DNA from: Lithobates sylvaticus | Lineage: Eukaryota; Chordata; Amphibia; Anura; Ranidae | DNA length: 64,000 nt | Assembly: GCA_028564925.1 (NCBI GenBank) | Contig: CM053026.1 | Span: forward strand, 130,601,150-130,665,149 | Direction: 5' to 3' | Part shown: piece by piece, positions 37,471 through 48,171 of the stretch | How the letters are laid out: each line of letters opens with the position of its first letter | How positions within the stretch are numbered: the first letter of the stretch is position 1 | Made by a program: the position numbers and the translations under genes | Notes under the pieces: generated by a model | The model's database searches: none | Told to the model about the DNA's origin: nothing | Seen by the model: only the letters and a program-made list of their open reading frames with translations

Positions 37471-37840
37471 GTGAGGGGTCAGGCTAAGATACAGGAATGT
37501 GCAACCCAGCTAAATATAAGGTATACAACTCTTCCCTCTTCTACTCATACACTTACTATGAATGGAAGGGAACTGACATGACTTAACTCTTTATGACCTA
37601 GCTGCACCAATTTCAACCACTGCACAAATACATTTCAACTTTAAATGATGATATACTGTAATACCTATGCAACTTTTAAAGACACAAGTGTATTTCTAAA
37701 GCCCGAGCAAAGCATAAAGTTAAAGCACTCATATTAGGGGGGTCTTGTAGGAAAGCCATGGAGAAGTGGTCCTCTGCCTTTCCAGAATAATTGCCAAGGC
37801 TTTGCTGCATCACCCATCACCGCAATCTACACCGGGAAAG
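37471..37840. other. No gene recognised
   Basis: Short anonymous stretch between two tandem arrays. Confidence 0.5.
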
Positions 37841-38190
37841 GAGAAGGATGGAGAGGAGAAGGATGGAGAGGAGAGGGATGGGGATGAGAGGGATGAGAGG
37901 GATGGGGATGAGAGGGATGGGGATGAGAGGGATGGGGAGAGGGATGGGGAGGAGAAGAGAGAGATAAGGAGGAGAAGAGAGGGATAAGGAGAGGAGAGGG
38001 AAGAGATGGAGAGAAGGATGGAGATGAGAGGGATGGAGATGAGAAGGATGAGGAGGAGAAGGATGGGGATGAGAGGGATGAGGAGGATACGAGAGAGATA
38101 AGGAGGAGAAGAGAGGGATAAGGAGAGGAGAGGGAAGAGATGGAGAGAAGGATGGAGATGAGAGGGATGGAGATGAGAGGGATGGTTGGG
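37841..38190 (+). repeat. Purine-only minisatellite, GGATGGGGATGAGAG-type
   Basis: About 350 bp, almost entirely G and A with regular T, built of GAGAGGGATGGGGATGA and GGAGAAGGATGGAGA units. It contains a roughly 120-bp internal duplication (37960-38040 and 38085-38170). If the exon at 38444-38504 is real, this lies in its first intron. Confidence 0.85.
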
Positions 38191-38443
38191 GAGCAGTGCC
38201 CTGCGGATAAGCGCTGATAGGGATTACAATTAAGCCCTTTCCCTGTCATCTCATGTAGACCATTGGTGTGCAGATGATGTGTGCAGATGGCAGAAGGCTA
38301 ATCCAGTCGGAGCTCCGGCTTGTCCCCCGTGTTCAGAGCGGATCACGTCATCCATCCCCGGTATCCCCGGTGCACAACTCCGGAGCTGTCACTCCATCTA
38401 GGTAAGTTGCAATGAAAGTGCCGGACACATGATCATGACTTAC

Positions 38444-38504
38444 CTTCTACTAGCAGAGGGACCCAAAAGCTGAGGCTGATCAGGAGACGAGTGACCCCCT
38501 TCAT
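38444..38504 (-). CDS. Putative host first coding exon with signal peptide
   Basis: On the minus strand, a start codon at 38504-38502 in good context (CACAACCATGA, A at -3) opens MKGVTRLLISLSFWVPLLVE. This is a classic secretory signal: basic residues, then a hydrophobic core ILSFWVPLL-like. After 61 nt the frame meets GAAG followed by GTAAGT (38443-38438), a consensus splice donor, leaving phase 1. The protein would be secreted or a type I membrane protein. The remaining exons would lie at lower coordinates; I could not identify them. Upstream (38520-38830) the sequence is unique and GC-rich with several CpG, as expected for a 5' UTR and promoter. I do not recognise the gene. Chance is possible because the exon is short, but signal peptide, start context and donor agree. 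Confidence 0.5.
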
Positions 38505-38930
38505 GGTTGTGGGTCACTAAATGAAAGGAAAAGCTGGTGCAAATGATGTCCCCAGGAAAGACACACTCCGGTCCCAGGAAGAGGTCCCCAATGGTCCTTA
38601 GTATCCCTCGCGATGGCCAGTATCCGGGCAGATGGGTGGTGGAAGGAGAGGAGGATAGGAGATGAGAGCCGGCTGGCCGGTCGGAGAGTGTATAGAAAGA
38701 CTGGGAGTCCCGGCTCCTTCCCTCCGCTCACACACCGACCTCCTTGTGCTGGAGGAGAGAATGGGAAGGAGCAGAGAGGATCGCACATACACACTGAGGA
38801 TAGGGAGAAGGATCGCACCGCCCAGACACCTGCTCCTCCTGCTTACTTACTTCATCCTTCTCACTTGGGCTTTGCTACACTGCTCTGCTCTTAAAGGATC
38901 TGTAACCCCAATAATTGTGTTAGTATTGGA
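38505..38930 (-). promoter_or_regulatory. Putative 5' UTR/promoter region of the leftward gene
   Basis: GC-rich, unique sequence upstream of the signal-peptide exon, with CpG-containing blocks (CCGGCTGGCCGGTCGG at 38669, CCCTCGCGATGG near 38605). No TATA box is obvious. Its upstream edge abuts the LINE fragment carrying the large minisatellite. Assignment rests wholly on the exon call. Confidence 0.3.
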
Positions 38931-39019
38931 AGACTGATGTGCAGGCATGCACTCACAATCCTTCCTGGGCTACAGGAGACAAATAATACACACAGGAGCC
39001 TAGATGGATGGGATGTGCA

Positions 39020-42000
39020 GCAGGAGGAAGGAGCTCCTGATCCCCTATATACATCCTTAGTGAGACCTCATTTACAATACTGTGTCCAGTTCTGGAGACC
39101 TCGCTTACAATACTGTGTCCAGTTCTGGAGACCTCGCTTACAATACTGTGTCCAGTTCTGGAGACCTCGCTTACAATACCGTGTCCAGTTCTGGAGACCT
39201 CACTTACAATACTGTGTCCAGTTCTGGAGACCTCGCTTACAATACCGTGTCCAGTTCTGGAGACCTCGCTTACAATACGTGTCCAGTTCTGGAGACCTCG
39301 CTTACAATACCGTGTCCAGTTCTGGAGACCTCGCTTACAATACTGTGTCCAGTTCTGGAGACCTCGCTTACAATACGTGTCCAGTTCTGGAGACCTCGCT
39401 TACAATACCGTGTCCAGTTCTGGAGACCAAACCTACAATACGGTGTCCAGTTCTGGAGACCTCGTTTACAATACCGTGTCCAGTTCTGGAGACCTTGCTT
39501 ACAATACCGTGTCCAGTTCTGGAAACCTCACTTACAATACTGTGTCCAGTTCTGGAGACCTCGCTTACAATACTGTGTCCAGTTCTGGAGACCTCATTTA
39601 CAATACTGTGTCCAGTTCTGGAGACCTCGCTTACAATACTGTGTCCAGTTCTGGAGACCTCACTTACAATACTGTGTCCAGTTCTGGAGACCTCGCTTAC
39701 AATACTGTGTCCAGTTCTGGAGACCTCATTTACAATACTGTGTCCAGTTCTGGAGACCTCGCTTACAATACTGTGTCCAGTTCTGGAGACCTCACTTACA
39801 ATACTGTGTCCAGTTCTGGAGACCTCGCTTACAATACGTGTCCAGTTCTGGAGACCTCGCTTACAATACCGTGTCCAGTTCTGGAGACCAAACCTACAAT
39901 ACGGTGTCCAGTTCTGGAGACCTCGTTTACAATACCGTGTCCAGTTCTGGAGACCTTGCTTACAATACCGTGTCCAGTTCTGGAGACCTTGCTTACAATA
40001 CCGTGTCCAGTTCTGGAAACCTCACTTACAATACTGTGTCCAGTTCTGGAGACCTCGCTTACAATACTGTGTCCAGTTCTGGAGACCTCATTTACAATAC
40101 TGTGTCCAGTTCTGGAGACCTCGCTTACAATACTGTGTCCAGTTCTGGAGACCTCACTTACAATACTGTGTCCAGTTCTGGAGACCTCGCTTACAATACC
40201 GTGTCCAGTTCTGGAGACCTCGCTTACAATACTGTGTCCAGTTCTGGAGACCTCACTTACAATACCGTGTCCAGTTCTGGAGACCTCGCTTACAATACTG
40301 TGTCCAGTTCTGGAGACCTCGCTTACAATACGTGTCCAGTTCTGGAGACCTCGCTTACAATACCGTGTCCAGTTCTGGAGACCAAACCTACAATACGGTG
40401 TCCAGTTCTGGAGACCTCGTTTACAATACCGTGTCCAGTTCTGGAGACCTTGCTTACAATACCGTGTCCAGTTCTGGAAACCTCACTTACAATACTGTGT
40501 CCAGTTCTGGAGACCTCGCTTACAATACTGTGTCCAGTTCTGGAGACCTCGCTTACAATACTGTGTCCAGTTCTGGAGACCTCGCTTACAATACTGTGTC
40601 CAGTTCTGGAGACCTCGCTTACAATACGGTGTCCAGTTCTGGAGACCTCGCTTACAATACCGTGTCCAGTTCTGGAGACCTCGCTTACAATACAGTGTCC
40701 AGTTCTGGAGACCTCACTTACAATACCGTGTCCAGTTCTAGAGACCTCGCTTACAATACCGTGTCCAGTTCTGGAGACCTCGCTTACAATATCGTGTCCA
40801 GTTCTGGAGACCTCGCTTACAATACCGTGTCCAGTTCTGGAGACCTCGCTTACAATACTGTGTCCAGTTCTGGAGACCTCGCTTACAATACTGTGTCCAG
40901 TTCTGGAGACCTCGCTTACAATACTGTGTCCAGTTCTGGAGACCTCGCTTACAATACGGTGTCCAGTTCTGGAGACCTCGCTTACAATACCGTGTCCAGT
41001 TCTGGAGACCTCGCTTACAATACAGTGTCCAGTTCTGGAGACCTCACTTACAATACCGTGTCCAGTTCTAGAGACCTCGCTTACAATACCGTGTCCAGTT
41101 CTGGAGACCTCGCTTACAATATCGTGTCCAGTTCTGGAGACCTCGCTTACAATACCGTGTCCAGTTCTGGAGACCTCGCTTACAATACTGTGTCCAGTTC
41201 TGGAGACCTCGCTTACAATACTGTGTCCAGTTCTGGAGACCTCGCTTACAATACTGTGTCCAGTTCTGGAGACCTCGCTTACAATACTGTGTCCAGTTCT
41301 GGAGACCTCACTTACAATACTGTGTCCAGTTCTGGAGACCTCACTTACAATACCGTGTCCAGTTCTGGAGACCTCACTTACAAAACTGTGTCCAGTTCTG
41401 GAGACCTCACTTACAATACCGCGTCCAGCTCTGGAGACCTCGCTTACAATACCTTGTCCAGTTCTGGAAACCTCGCTTACAATACGGCGTCCAGTTCTGG
41501 AGACCTCACTTACAATACCGTGTCCAGTTCTGGAGACCTCGCTTACAAAACGGTGTCCCGTTCTGGAGACCTCGCTTACAATACCGTGTCCAGTTCTGGA
41601 GACCTCGCTTACAATACCGTGTCCAGTTCTGGAGACCTCACTTACAATACCGTGTCCAGTTCTGGAGACCTCACTTACAAAACTGTGTCCAGTTCTGGAG
41701 ACCTCACTTACAATACCGCGTCCAGCTCTGGAGACCTCGCTTACAATACCTTGTCCAGTTCTGGAAACCTCGCTTACAATACGGCGTCCAGTTCTGGAGA
41801 CCTCACTTACAATACCGTGTCCAGTTCTGGAGACCTCGCTTACAAAACGGTGTCCCGTTCTGGAGACCTCGCTTACAATACCGTGTCCAGTTCTGGAGAC
41901 CTCGCTTACAATACCGTGTCCAGTTCTGGAGACCTCACTTACAATACCGTGTCCAGTTCTGGAGACCTCATTTACAATACCGTGTCCAGTTCTGGAGACC

Positions 42001-43985
42001 TCGCTTACAATACCGTGTCCAGTTCTGGAGACCTCGCTTACAATACCGTGTCCAGTTCTGGAGACCTCGCTTACAATACCGTGTCCAGTTCTGGAGACCT
42101 CACTTACAATACTGTGTCCAGTTCTGGAGACCTCACTTACAATACCGTGTCCAGTTCTGGAGACCTCACTTACAATACTATGTCCAGCTCTGGAGACCTC
42201 GCTTACAATACCGTGTCCAGTTCTGGAGACCTCACTTACAATACCGTGTCCAGTTCTGGAGACCTCACTTACAATACCGTGTCCAGTTCTGGAGACCTCA
42301 TTTACAATACCGTGTCCAGTTCTGGAGACCTCACTTACAATACCGTGTCCAGTTCTGGAGACCTCACTTACAAAACTGTGTCCAGTTCTGGAGACCTCAC
42401 TTACAATACCGCGTCCAGCTCTGGAGACCTTGCTTACAATACCGTGTCCAGTTCTGGAAACCTCGCTTACAATACAGTGTCCAGTTCTGGAGACCTCACT
42501 TACAATACCGTGTCCAGTTCTAGAGACCTCACTTACAATACCGTGTCCAGTTCTGGAGATCTCGCTTACAATACCGTGTCCAGTTCTGGAGACCTCGCTT
42601 ACAATACCGTGTCCAGTTCTGGAGACCTCGCTTACAATACCGTGTCCAGTTCTGGAGACCTCGCTTACAATACCGTGTCCAGTTCTGGAGACCTCGCTTA
42701 CAATACTGTGTCCAGTTCTGGAGACCTCGCTTACAATACTGTGTCCAGTTCTGGAGACCTCGCTTACAATACCGTGTCCAGTTCTGGAGACCTCACTTAC
42801 AATACCGTGTCCAGTTCTGGAGACCTCACTTACAATACCGTGTCCAGTTCTGGCGACCTCACTTACAAAACCGTGTCCAGTTCTGGAGACCTCACTTACA
42901 ATACCGCGTCCAGCTCTGGAGACCTCGCTTACAATACCTTGTCCAGTTCTGGAAACCTCGCTTACAATACGGCGTCCAGTTCTGGAGACCTCGCTTACAA
43001 TACCGTGTCCAGTTCTGGAGACCTCGCTTACAAAACGGTGTCCCGTTCTGGAGACCTCGCTTACAATACCGTGGCCAGTTCTGGAGACCTCGCTTACAAT
43101 ACCGTGTTCAGTTCTGGAGACCTCACTTACAATACCGTGTCCAGTTCTGGAGACCTCGCTTACAATACCGTGTCCAGTTCTGGAGACCTCACTTACAATA
43201 CCGTGTCCAGTTCTGGAGACCTCACTTACAATACCGTGTCCAGTTCTGGAGACCTCACTTACAATACTATGTCCAGCTCTGGAGACCTCGCTTACAATAC
43301 TGTGTCTAGTTCTGGAGACCTCACTTACAATACCGTGTTCAGTTCTGGAGACCTCGCTTACAATACCGTGTCCAGTTCTGGAGACCTCGCTTACAATACC
43401 GTGTCCAGTTCTGGAGACCTTACTTACAATTCCGTGTCCAGTTCTGGAGACCTCGTTTGCAATACTGTGTTCAGTTCTCGAGACCTCACTTACAATGCCG
43501 TGTCCATTTCTGGAGACCTCACTTACAATATCGTGTCCTGTTCTGGAGACATCACTTACAATGCCATGTCCAGTTCCGGAGACCTCACTTACAATACCGT
43601 GTCCAGTTCTGGAGACCTCACTTACAATACCGTGTCCAGTTCCGGAGACCTCACTTACAATACCGTGTCCAGTTCCAGAGACCTCACTTACAATAACGCG
43701 TCCAATTCTGGAGACCTCACTTACAATCCTGTGTCCAGTTCTGGAGACCTCACTTACAATACCGTGTCCAGTTCCGGAGACCTCACTTACAATACTGTGT
43801 CCAGTTCCGGAGACCTCTCTTACAATACCGTGTCCAGTTCTTAAGACCTCACTTACAATACCGTGTCCAGTTCTGGAGACCTCACTTACAGAAAGATATT
43901 GATGAGATAAAACAAGTCCAGAGATATGCAAAAAAAATGGTGAAAGGTTTGAGGGATAAAACATATCAAGTAAGACTTCAGGAAC
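39020..43985 (+). pseudogene. LINE reverse-transcriptase C-terminal fragment split by its own minisatellite
   Basis: Left flank 39044-39066 encodes YTSLVRP and right flank 43881-43980 encodes LQKDIDEIKQ-like text (read here as LTYRKDIDEIKQVQRYAKKM). Together these are the C-terminal LVRPHLQYCVQFWRP-type region of a CR1/L2-like LINE. Between them the 33-bp codon block has been amplified. The fragment carries no reverse-transcriptase catalytic block. Confidence 0.75.
39066..43889 (+). repeat. 33-bp minisatellite, about 146 copies, LINE-derived
   Basis: The unit encodes PHLQYCVQFWR in its original frame (CCTCATTTACAATACTGTG then TCCAGTTCTGGAGA). The first unit matches the expected LINE codons exactly, so the array grew from within the LINE. 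33 is a multiple of three and the unit is stop-free in several frames, so it throws up open frames over 1200 residues on both strands; these are not genes. Occasional 32-bp units (AATACGTGTCC, at 39371, 39832 and 40326) shift the frame. Higher-order repeats of 461, 494, 330 and 297 bp are visible. The last 400 bp (43420-43840) is the most diverged. Confidence 0.97.
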
Positions 43986-44862
43986 GTAAAATAGTTGTAA
44001 AAGCTATTTTATGACCAGGCCCTTTTTTGTGATTCGGCACTGCGTTACTTAACCCGACAATTGCGTGGTTGTACAACACTACCCCAATAAAATATATGTA
44101 TTTTTTCCCCACAAATAGAGCTTTCTTTTGGTGATATTTGATCACCTCTGCAGTTTTTATATTTTGCCCTATAAACAAACAAAAAAAAAATACTTTCTGC
44201 TATAAAACACATCCAATAAAAAAAAATCAAATGTCTTCATAAATTTAGGCCAATTTGTATTCTGCTACATGTTTTTAGTTAAAAAAATCACAATAAGCAT
44301 ATGTTGATTGGTTTACATGAACGTAATAGCATCTACAAACTATGGGATATATTTATGGAATTTTCTTTTATACTAGTGACTTATAGTGGGACTGCAATAT
44401 TGCGGCAAACAACCCGACACTAACTGACACTTTTGATACTTTGTGGGAACCAGTGACACTAATACAGGGATCAGTGCTAAAAATATGCACTGTCACTCTA
44501 CTAATGACACTGGCTGGGAAGGGGTTAAACAGCTAGGGCGATCAAAGGGTTAATTGTGTGCCTAGCCAGTGTTTTTGTGTACACTGTGTGCTGCTTTCAC
44601 TAGGGGAAGAGATTGATTCTATTCCCTGCTTTGCAGGTACATAGGATTGATCCTTTCCCCCCTGTCAGAACTGAGATATGCCTTGTCTACATAGGCAATT
44701 ACACATATCTCAGTTCTCTGTTCATTGCCAACGATCAGCAGGTGCCGGAGGGCATTGAGTGCCCGGCACCACCAGATCTGTTTCTGCTATGAATTATCAC
44801 AGCATAAGCAGTCCACCAGTGGCTCGCGCATGACCCTTGCAGGCAAAAATCCGGAATCACAG
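43966..44862 (+). mobile_element. TTAACCACTTC-family repeat, copy 3 (truncated)
   Basis: Joins the family at GACCAGGCCCTTTTTTGTGA and runs through GACAATTGCGTGGTTGTAC, CTTTTGGTGATATTTGATCAC, TTGATACTTTGTGGGAACC and GGCTGGGAAGGGGTTAA. The head is missing. The far side merges into another dispersed repeat that is interrupted by the palindrome. Confidence 0.7.
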
Positions 44863-44877
44863 CTAAATAACAAACAT
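44863..44877 (+). repeat. 15-bp flanking duplication, left
   Basis: CTAAATAACAAACAT, repeated exactly at 46487-46501 on the other side of the palindrome. Interpreted as a target-site duplication. Confidence 0.75.
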
Positions 44878-46486
44878 AAAAATATAAGAAATTGCGCTAA
44901 TCGTGAAAAAATAAAGCAGCTGCTCAAAATGTTATACCACATTCAACAATAGGAGATTAGACAGGGAGCTGCGCTATACTATAATAATATTAAACGTGAT
45001 AATCATAAACTGTGAACATATAAGTGAATATGATCAAGTGATTGACATAGACAAAGCGTACACAGATATCACCAATACCATCGATGCAAAAACAAATCTC
45101 CAAATTAATAAACCAGAGAACACTTGTTCTAAGTGACAAAAAAGTGCTTATATGGAAAACAAAAAACAAAAAGAAATACACTGAACCAGTCTATGTATGT
45201 TATATATCCATAGCTGATAAAGTTCTGTTTAAAAAAAGTTCCAAGGATGATTGTAACAAAAACTCAAAAATCCTCCATGTGATAGACGTGATTAACGATT
45301 TCACAGCATGCTTGTGAAGTGAGTAAACCACCACCAGGAGTATACGATGCCTGCTTACCAGAGCTAGGTGGTCCCTTGTTACAGGGGACCCCTATGCACA
45401 GATGGCCTTAACCCCAGCCAGGGATCGCGATTCTGGAAAATCTTTATCCTGCAGTGTATGTTGGTTACTAGGAGGTAAGCCAGCTCACGAGCACCTCGAT
45501 AGCAGGATCAGCAGAAATACAGCGTATAGCGGTACCGGAGGGAGAAATGAAGCGCTCACATAGCGTAAAATCCTTGGTATATTTATTATTATAAAAGACA
45601 AATAAACACTTACAGTGTTGAAGATGATAGAAAGCGGCAGAGTAATGCGAGCCGGCCGGTCTCGCTCAGCAGCCCGTGGTTCCGGGACTACAACGTAAGT
45701 GCGGTGACGTCAGAGCGTCGCTCCTCCTCCCTACGCGTTTCGTCACAGATAGGACGTCGTCTCGGGGCCCCGAGCGAGACTGGCCGGCTCGCATTACTCT
45801 GCCGCTTTCTATCATCTTCAACACTGTAAGTGTTTATTTGTCTTTTATAATAATAAATATACCAAGGATTTTACGCTATGTGAGCGCTTCATTTCTCCCT
45901 CCGGTACCGCTATACGCTGTATTTCTGCTGATCCTGCTATCGAGGTGCTCGTGAGCTGGCTTACCTCCTAGTAACCAACATACACCGCAGGATAAAGATT
46001 TTCCAGAATCGCGATCCCTGGCTGGGGTTAAGGCCATCTGTGCATAGGGGTCCCCTGTAACAAGGGACCACCTAGCTCTGGTAAGCAGGCATCGTATACT
46101 CCTGGTGGTGGTTTACTCACTTCACAAGCATGCTGTGAAATCGTTAATCACGTCTATCACATGGAGGATTTTTGAGTTTTTGTTACAATCATCCTTGGAA
46201 CTTTTTTTAAACAGAACTTTATCAGCTATGGATATATAACATACATAGACTGGTTCAGTGTATTTCTTTTTGTTTTTTGTTTTCCATATAAGCACTTTTT
46301 TGTCACTTAGTACAAGTGTTCTCTGGTTTATTAATTTGGAGATTTGTTTTTGCATCGATGGTATTGGTGATATCTGTGTACGCTTTGTCTATGTCAATCA
46401 CTTGATCATATTCACTTATATGTTCACAGTTTATGATTATCACGTTTAATATTATTATAGTATAGCGCAGCTCCCTGTCTAATCTA
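44878..46486. mobile_element. Near-perfect 1.6-kb palindromic (foldback) element
   Basis: The arms 44954-45667 and 45772-46485 are each 714 bp. By eye they differ at about three positions, for example TTGTTCTAAG against TTGTACTAAG and CCTGCAGTG against CCTGCGGTG. The spacer of 104 bp contains CTACGCGTTTCGTCAC. A single-copy 76-bp left extension (44878-44953) lies outside the arms. 15-bp direct repeats flank the whole. The joined flanks (ACAAACATGTTATACTTACC) recreate a sequence seen in reverse at 22998-23022, which supports insertion. Mirrored open frames (77 codons at 45084-45317 and 46122-46355) are a consequence of the palindrome. Mobiliser unknown. Confidence 0.93.
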
Positions 46487-46501
46487 CTAAATAACAAACA
46501 T
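46487..46501 (+). repeat. 15-bp flanking duplication, right
   Basis: CTAAATAACAAACAT, identical to 44863-44877. Confidence 0.75.
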
Positions 46502-46587
46502 GTTATACTTACCTGCTCTGTGCAATAGTATTGCACAGAGCGGACCGCAACCCAGGGTTGTCAACCTCCCAAAATGAAATTTACTAA

Positions 46588-47766
46588 TGCCCTGTACACA
46601 CGACAGGACTTACCAGCAGACTAGGTCCGACGGAGTTCCCGCCGGAATTCTGGCGGAATTCCGACAGACTTTCCGAATAAACGGACTTGCCCACACATGA
46701 CCGGACTTTCCGGCAGACTAGGTCCGACGGATTCCCCGCCGGAATTCCGGCGGAGTTCCGACAGACTTCCAAATGAACGGACTTGCGCACACACGGATCA
46801 AAGTCCGTTCATTTAGAACGTGATGAGTTACGACAGGACTAGAAAAGGAAGTCAATCTCGCCGCTTTTATTGGCGAGATTGACACCTTGCGAGCCCCGTC
46901 GCATGGTATGGATTTCAAGGGGAAGCCCCTACGCCGAAAAAAAAACGCATGGGGGTCCCCCCAAAGTCCATATCAGACCCTTATCTGAGCGCGCAGCCCG
47001 GCCGGTCAGGAAAGGGGGTGTGAAAGAGCGAGCGCCCCGCGGGGCGGGGGGCTTATCGGAATCCGGGAGCCCCCTTTAATAAGATCCCGGCCCCCCTAGC
47101 CCTACCCATTCACCTAAGGTGTAAAAGTGTAAATAAAAAAAACACACAATTTTTTAAAATATTTTATTGCACAGCTCTGGGGTTCTTCTTCCGTCTTGGG
47201 GGTCTTCTCGCCGGACTCCTCCGCTCTCTTCTGGAGGAGCCCAGCTTCCTTCTTCGCCGTCGCTGCCGTCGTCTGGGGGTCTCGTTCTGCCTTCGGGGGT
47301 CTTCCGGGGTCTCTTCTGTTCTTGCCGCTGTCGCCGCCTTCTGCGCCGTCTTCTTCTTCACATGCTCATGTCACATGGTGACCCTGCCCCCATGATGTCA
47401 CAGTCCCAGCATACTCCGGGACTGTGACAACATATGGGGCGGGGTCACCATGTGAGCCTTTAAAACCTCAGACCAAAGGGCTTTCCTTCTCGCGCTCGCT
47501 GTGATAGGAAAATGTGTTTACAGTGCCCTGTCGCCGAGAAACATTCTCCCGGGCAGATGCTGTAGCGCCCCTTCCGTCGTATTTTGGTCCGTCGGACCAG
47601 CATACAGACGAGCGGTTTTCCCGCTACAAACTCGCTCTTTTATTTCTAAAGTCCGTCAGATTTTTGCCATGCAAAGGTCCGCTGGAGCCACACACAATCG
47701 GAATTTCCGACGGATTTGTTCCGTCGGACCTTTGCTGTCAAAAAGTCCGGTCGTGTGTACGCGACA
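46588..47766. mobile_element. Composite Harbinger-like element, copy 4
   Basis: 1179 bp between perfect TAA duplications (46585-46587 and 47767-47769). The ends TGCCCTGTACACACGACAGG and GGTCGTGTGTACGCGACA match the Harbinger-like MITE ends but diverge inside. A roughly 95-bp block starting CAGACTAGGTCCGACGGA is duplicated at 46616 and 46714. The middle (46900-47480) is different, GC-rich DNA, including GGGGGTCCCCCCAAAGTCCA, a motif shared with the repeat at 48172-49012. Open frames inside are low-complexity Ser/Arg-rich and not convincing genes. Confidence 0.75.
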
Positions 47767-47769
47767 TAA

Positions 47770-48038
47770 CACTATCCAAAAAACTACTGACACAGCCACT
47801 TTTTACTGACACAAAAAAAAATTGCTGGCAGAACAATTTTTTTTACTGACAGTTCGAAAAAGTTAGCTAAAATTACTGTTTTTAGCGCAAATATCAATAT
47901 GCAAGCCACAAACATGTAGTACTGAAGAGAAAGCCACTCCAGGTGAGCACATTAGCCACCCATCCACAGCATAGTTGAAGATGCTAGCACAGCTTGTCTG
48001 CAGATACACAATCAAAAGAAATCTGGAATTGGGCTGTA
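47770..48038. other. No gene recognised
   Basis: Short anonymous AT-rich stretch. Confidence 0.45.
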
Positions 48039-48171
48039 ACACTTCACCTTTATTGATCCTTCATGCAAAAGATATCACAGAGTGCAGGGTAAAGACAAAA
48101 GTTGACGCATTTCGCGCTGCGACTAGCTCTCACTCATAACCTCATAATGAAAGATCAACAAAGGTGAAGTG
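48039..48171. repeat. Small foldback with ACGCATTTCG centre
   Basis: AACACTTCACCTTTATTGAT at the left is mirrored by ATCAACAAAGGTGAAGTG at the right (arms about 28 bp, imperfect). GACGCATTTCGCGCTGCGAC sits inside at 48104. Confidence 0.6.

Noticed and set aside
37827-38249. 140-codon Ser/Pro-rich minus-strand frame
   Set aside because: It is the complement of the purine-rich minisatellite, not a gene.
38501-38818. 105-codon minus-strand frame overlapping the signal-peptide start
   Set aside because: No recognisable domain; most likely 5' UTR/promoter DNA open by GC content.
39066-43889. CRISPR array
   Set aside because: Units are contiguous with no unique spacers, and the genome is vertebrate.
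38937-43964. Open frames of 1635, 1606 and 1213 residues on both strands
   Set aside because: They are produced by the 33-bp tandem repeat, which is stop-free in several frames; the residues are only the repeated unit in different frames, with frame slips at 32-bp units.
45084-46355. Identical 77-codon frames on both strands
   Set aside because: They are mirror copies from the two arms of the palindrome and have no family signature.
47164-47427. Arg/Lys- and Ser-rich frames in a composite MITE
   Set aside because: Low-complexity GC-driven readings on both strands at once; no domain.
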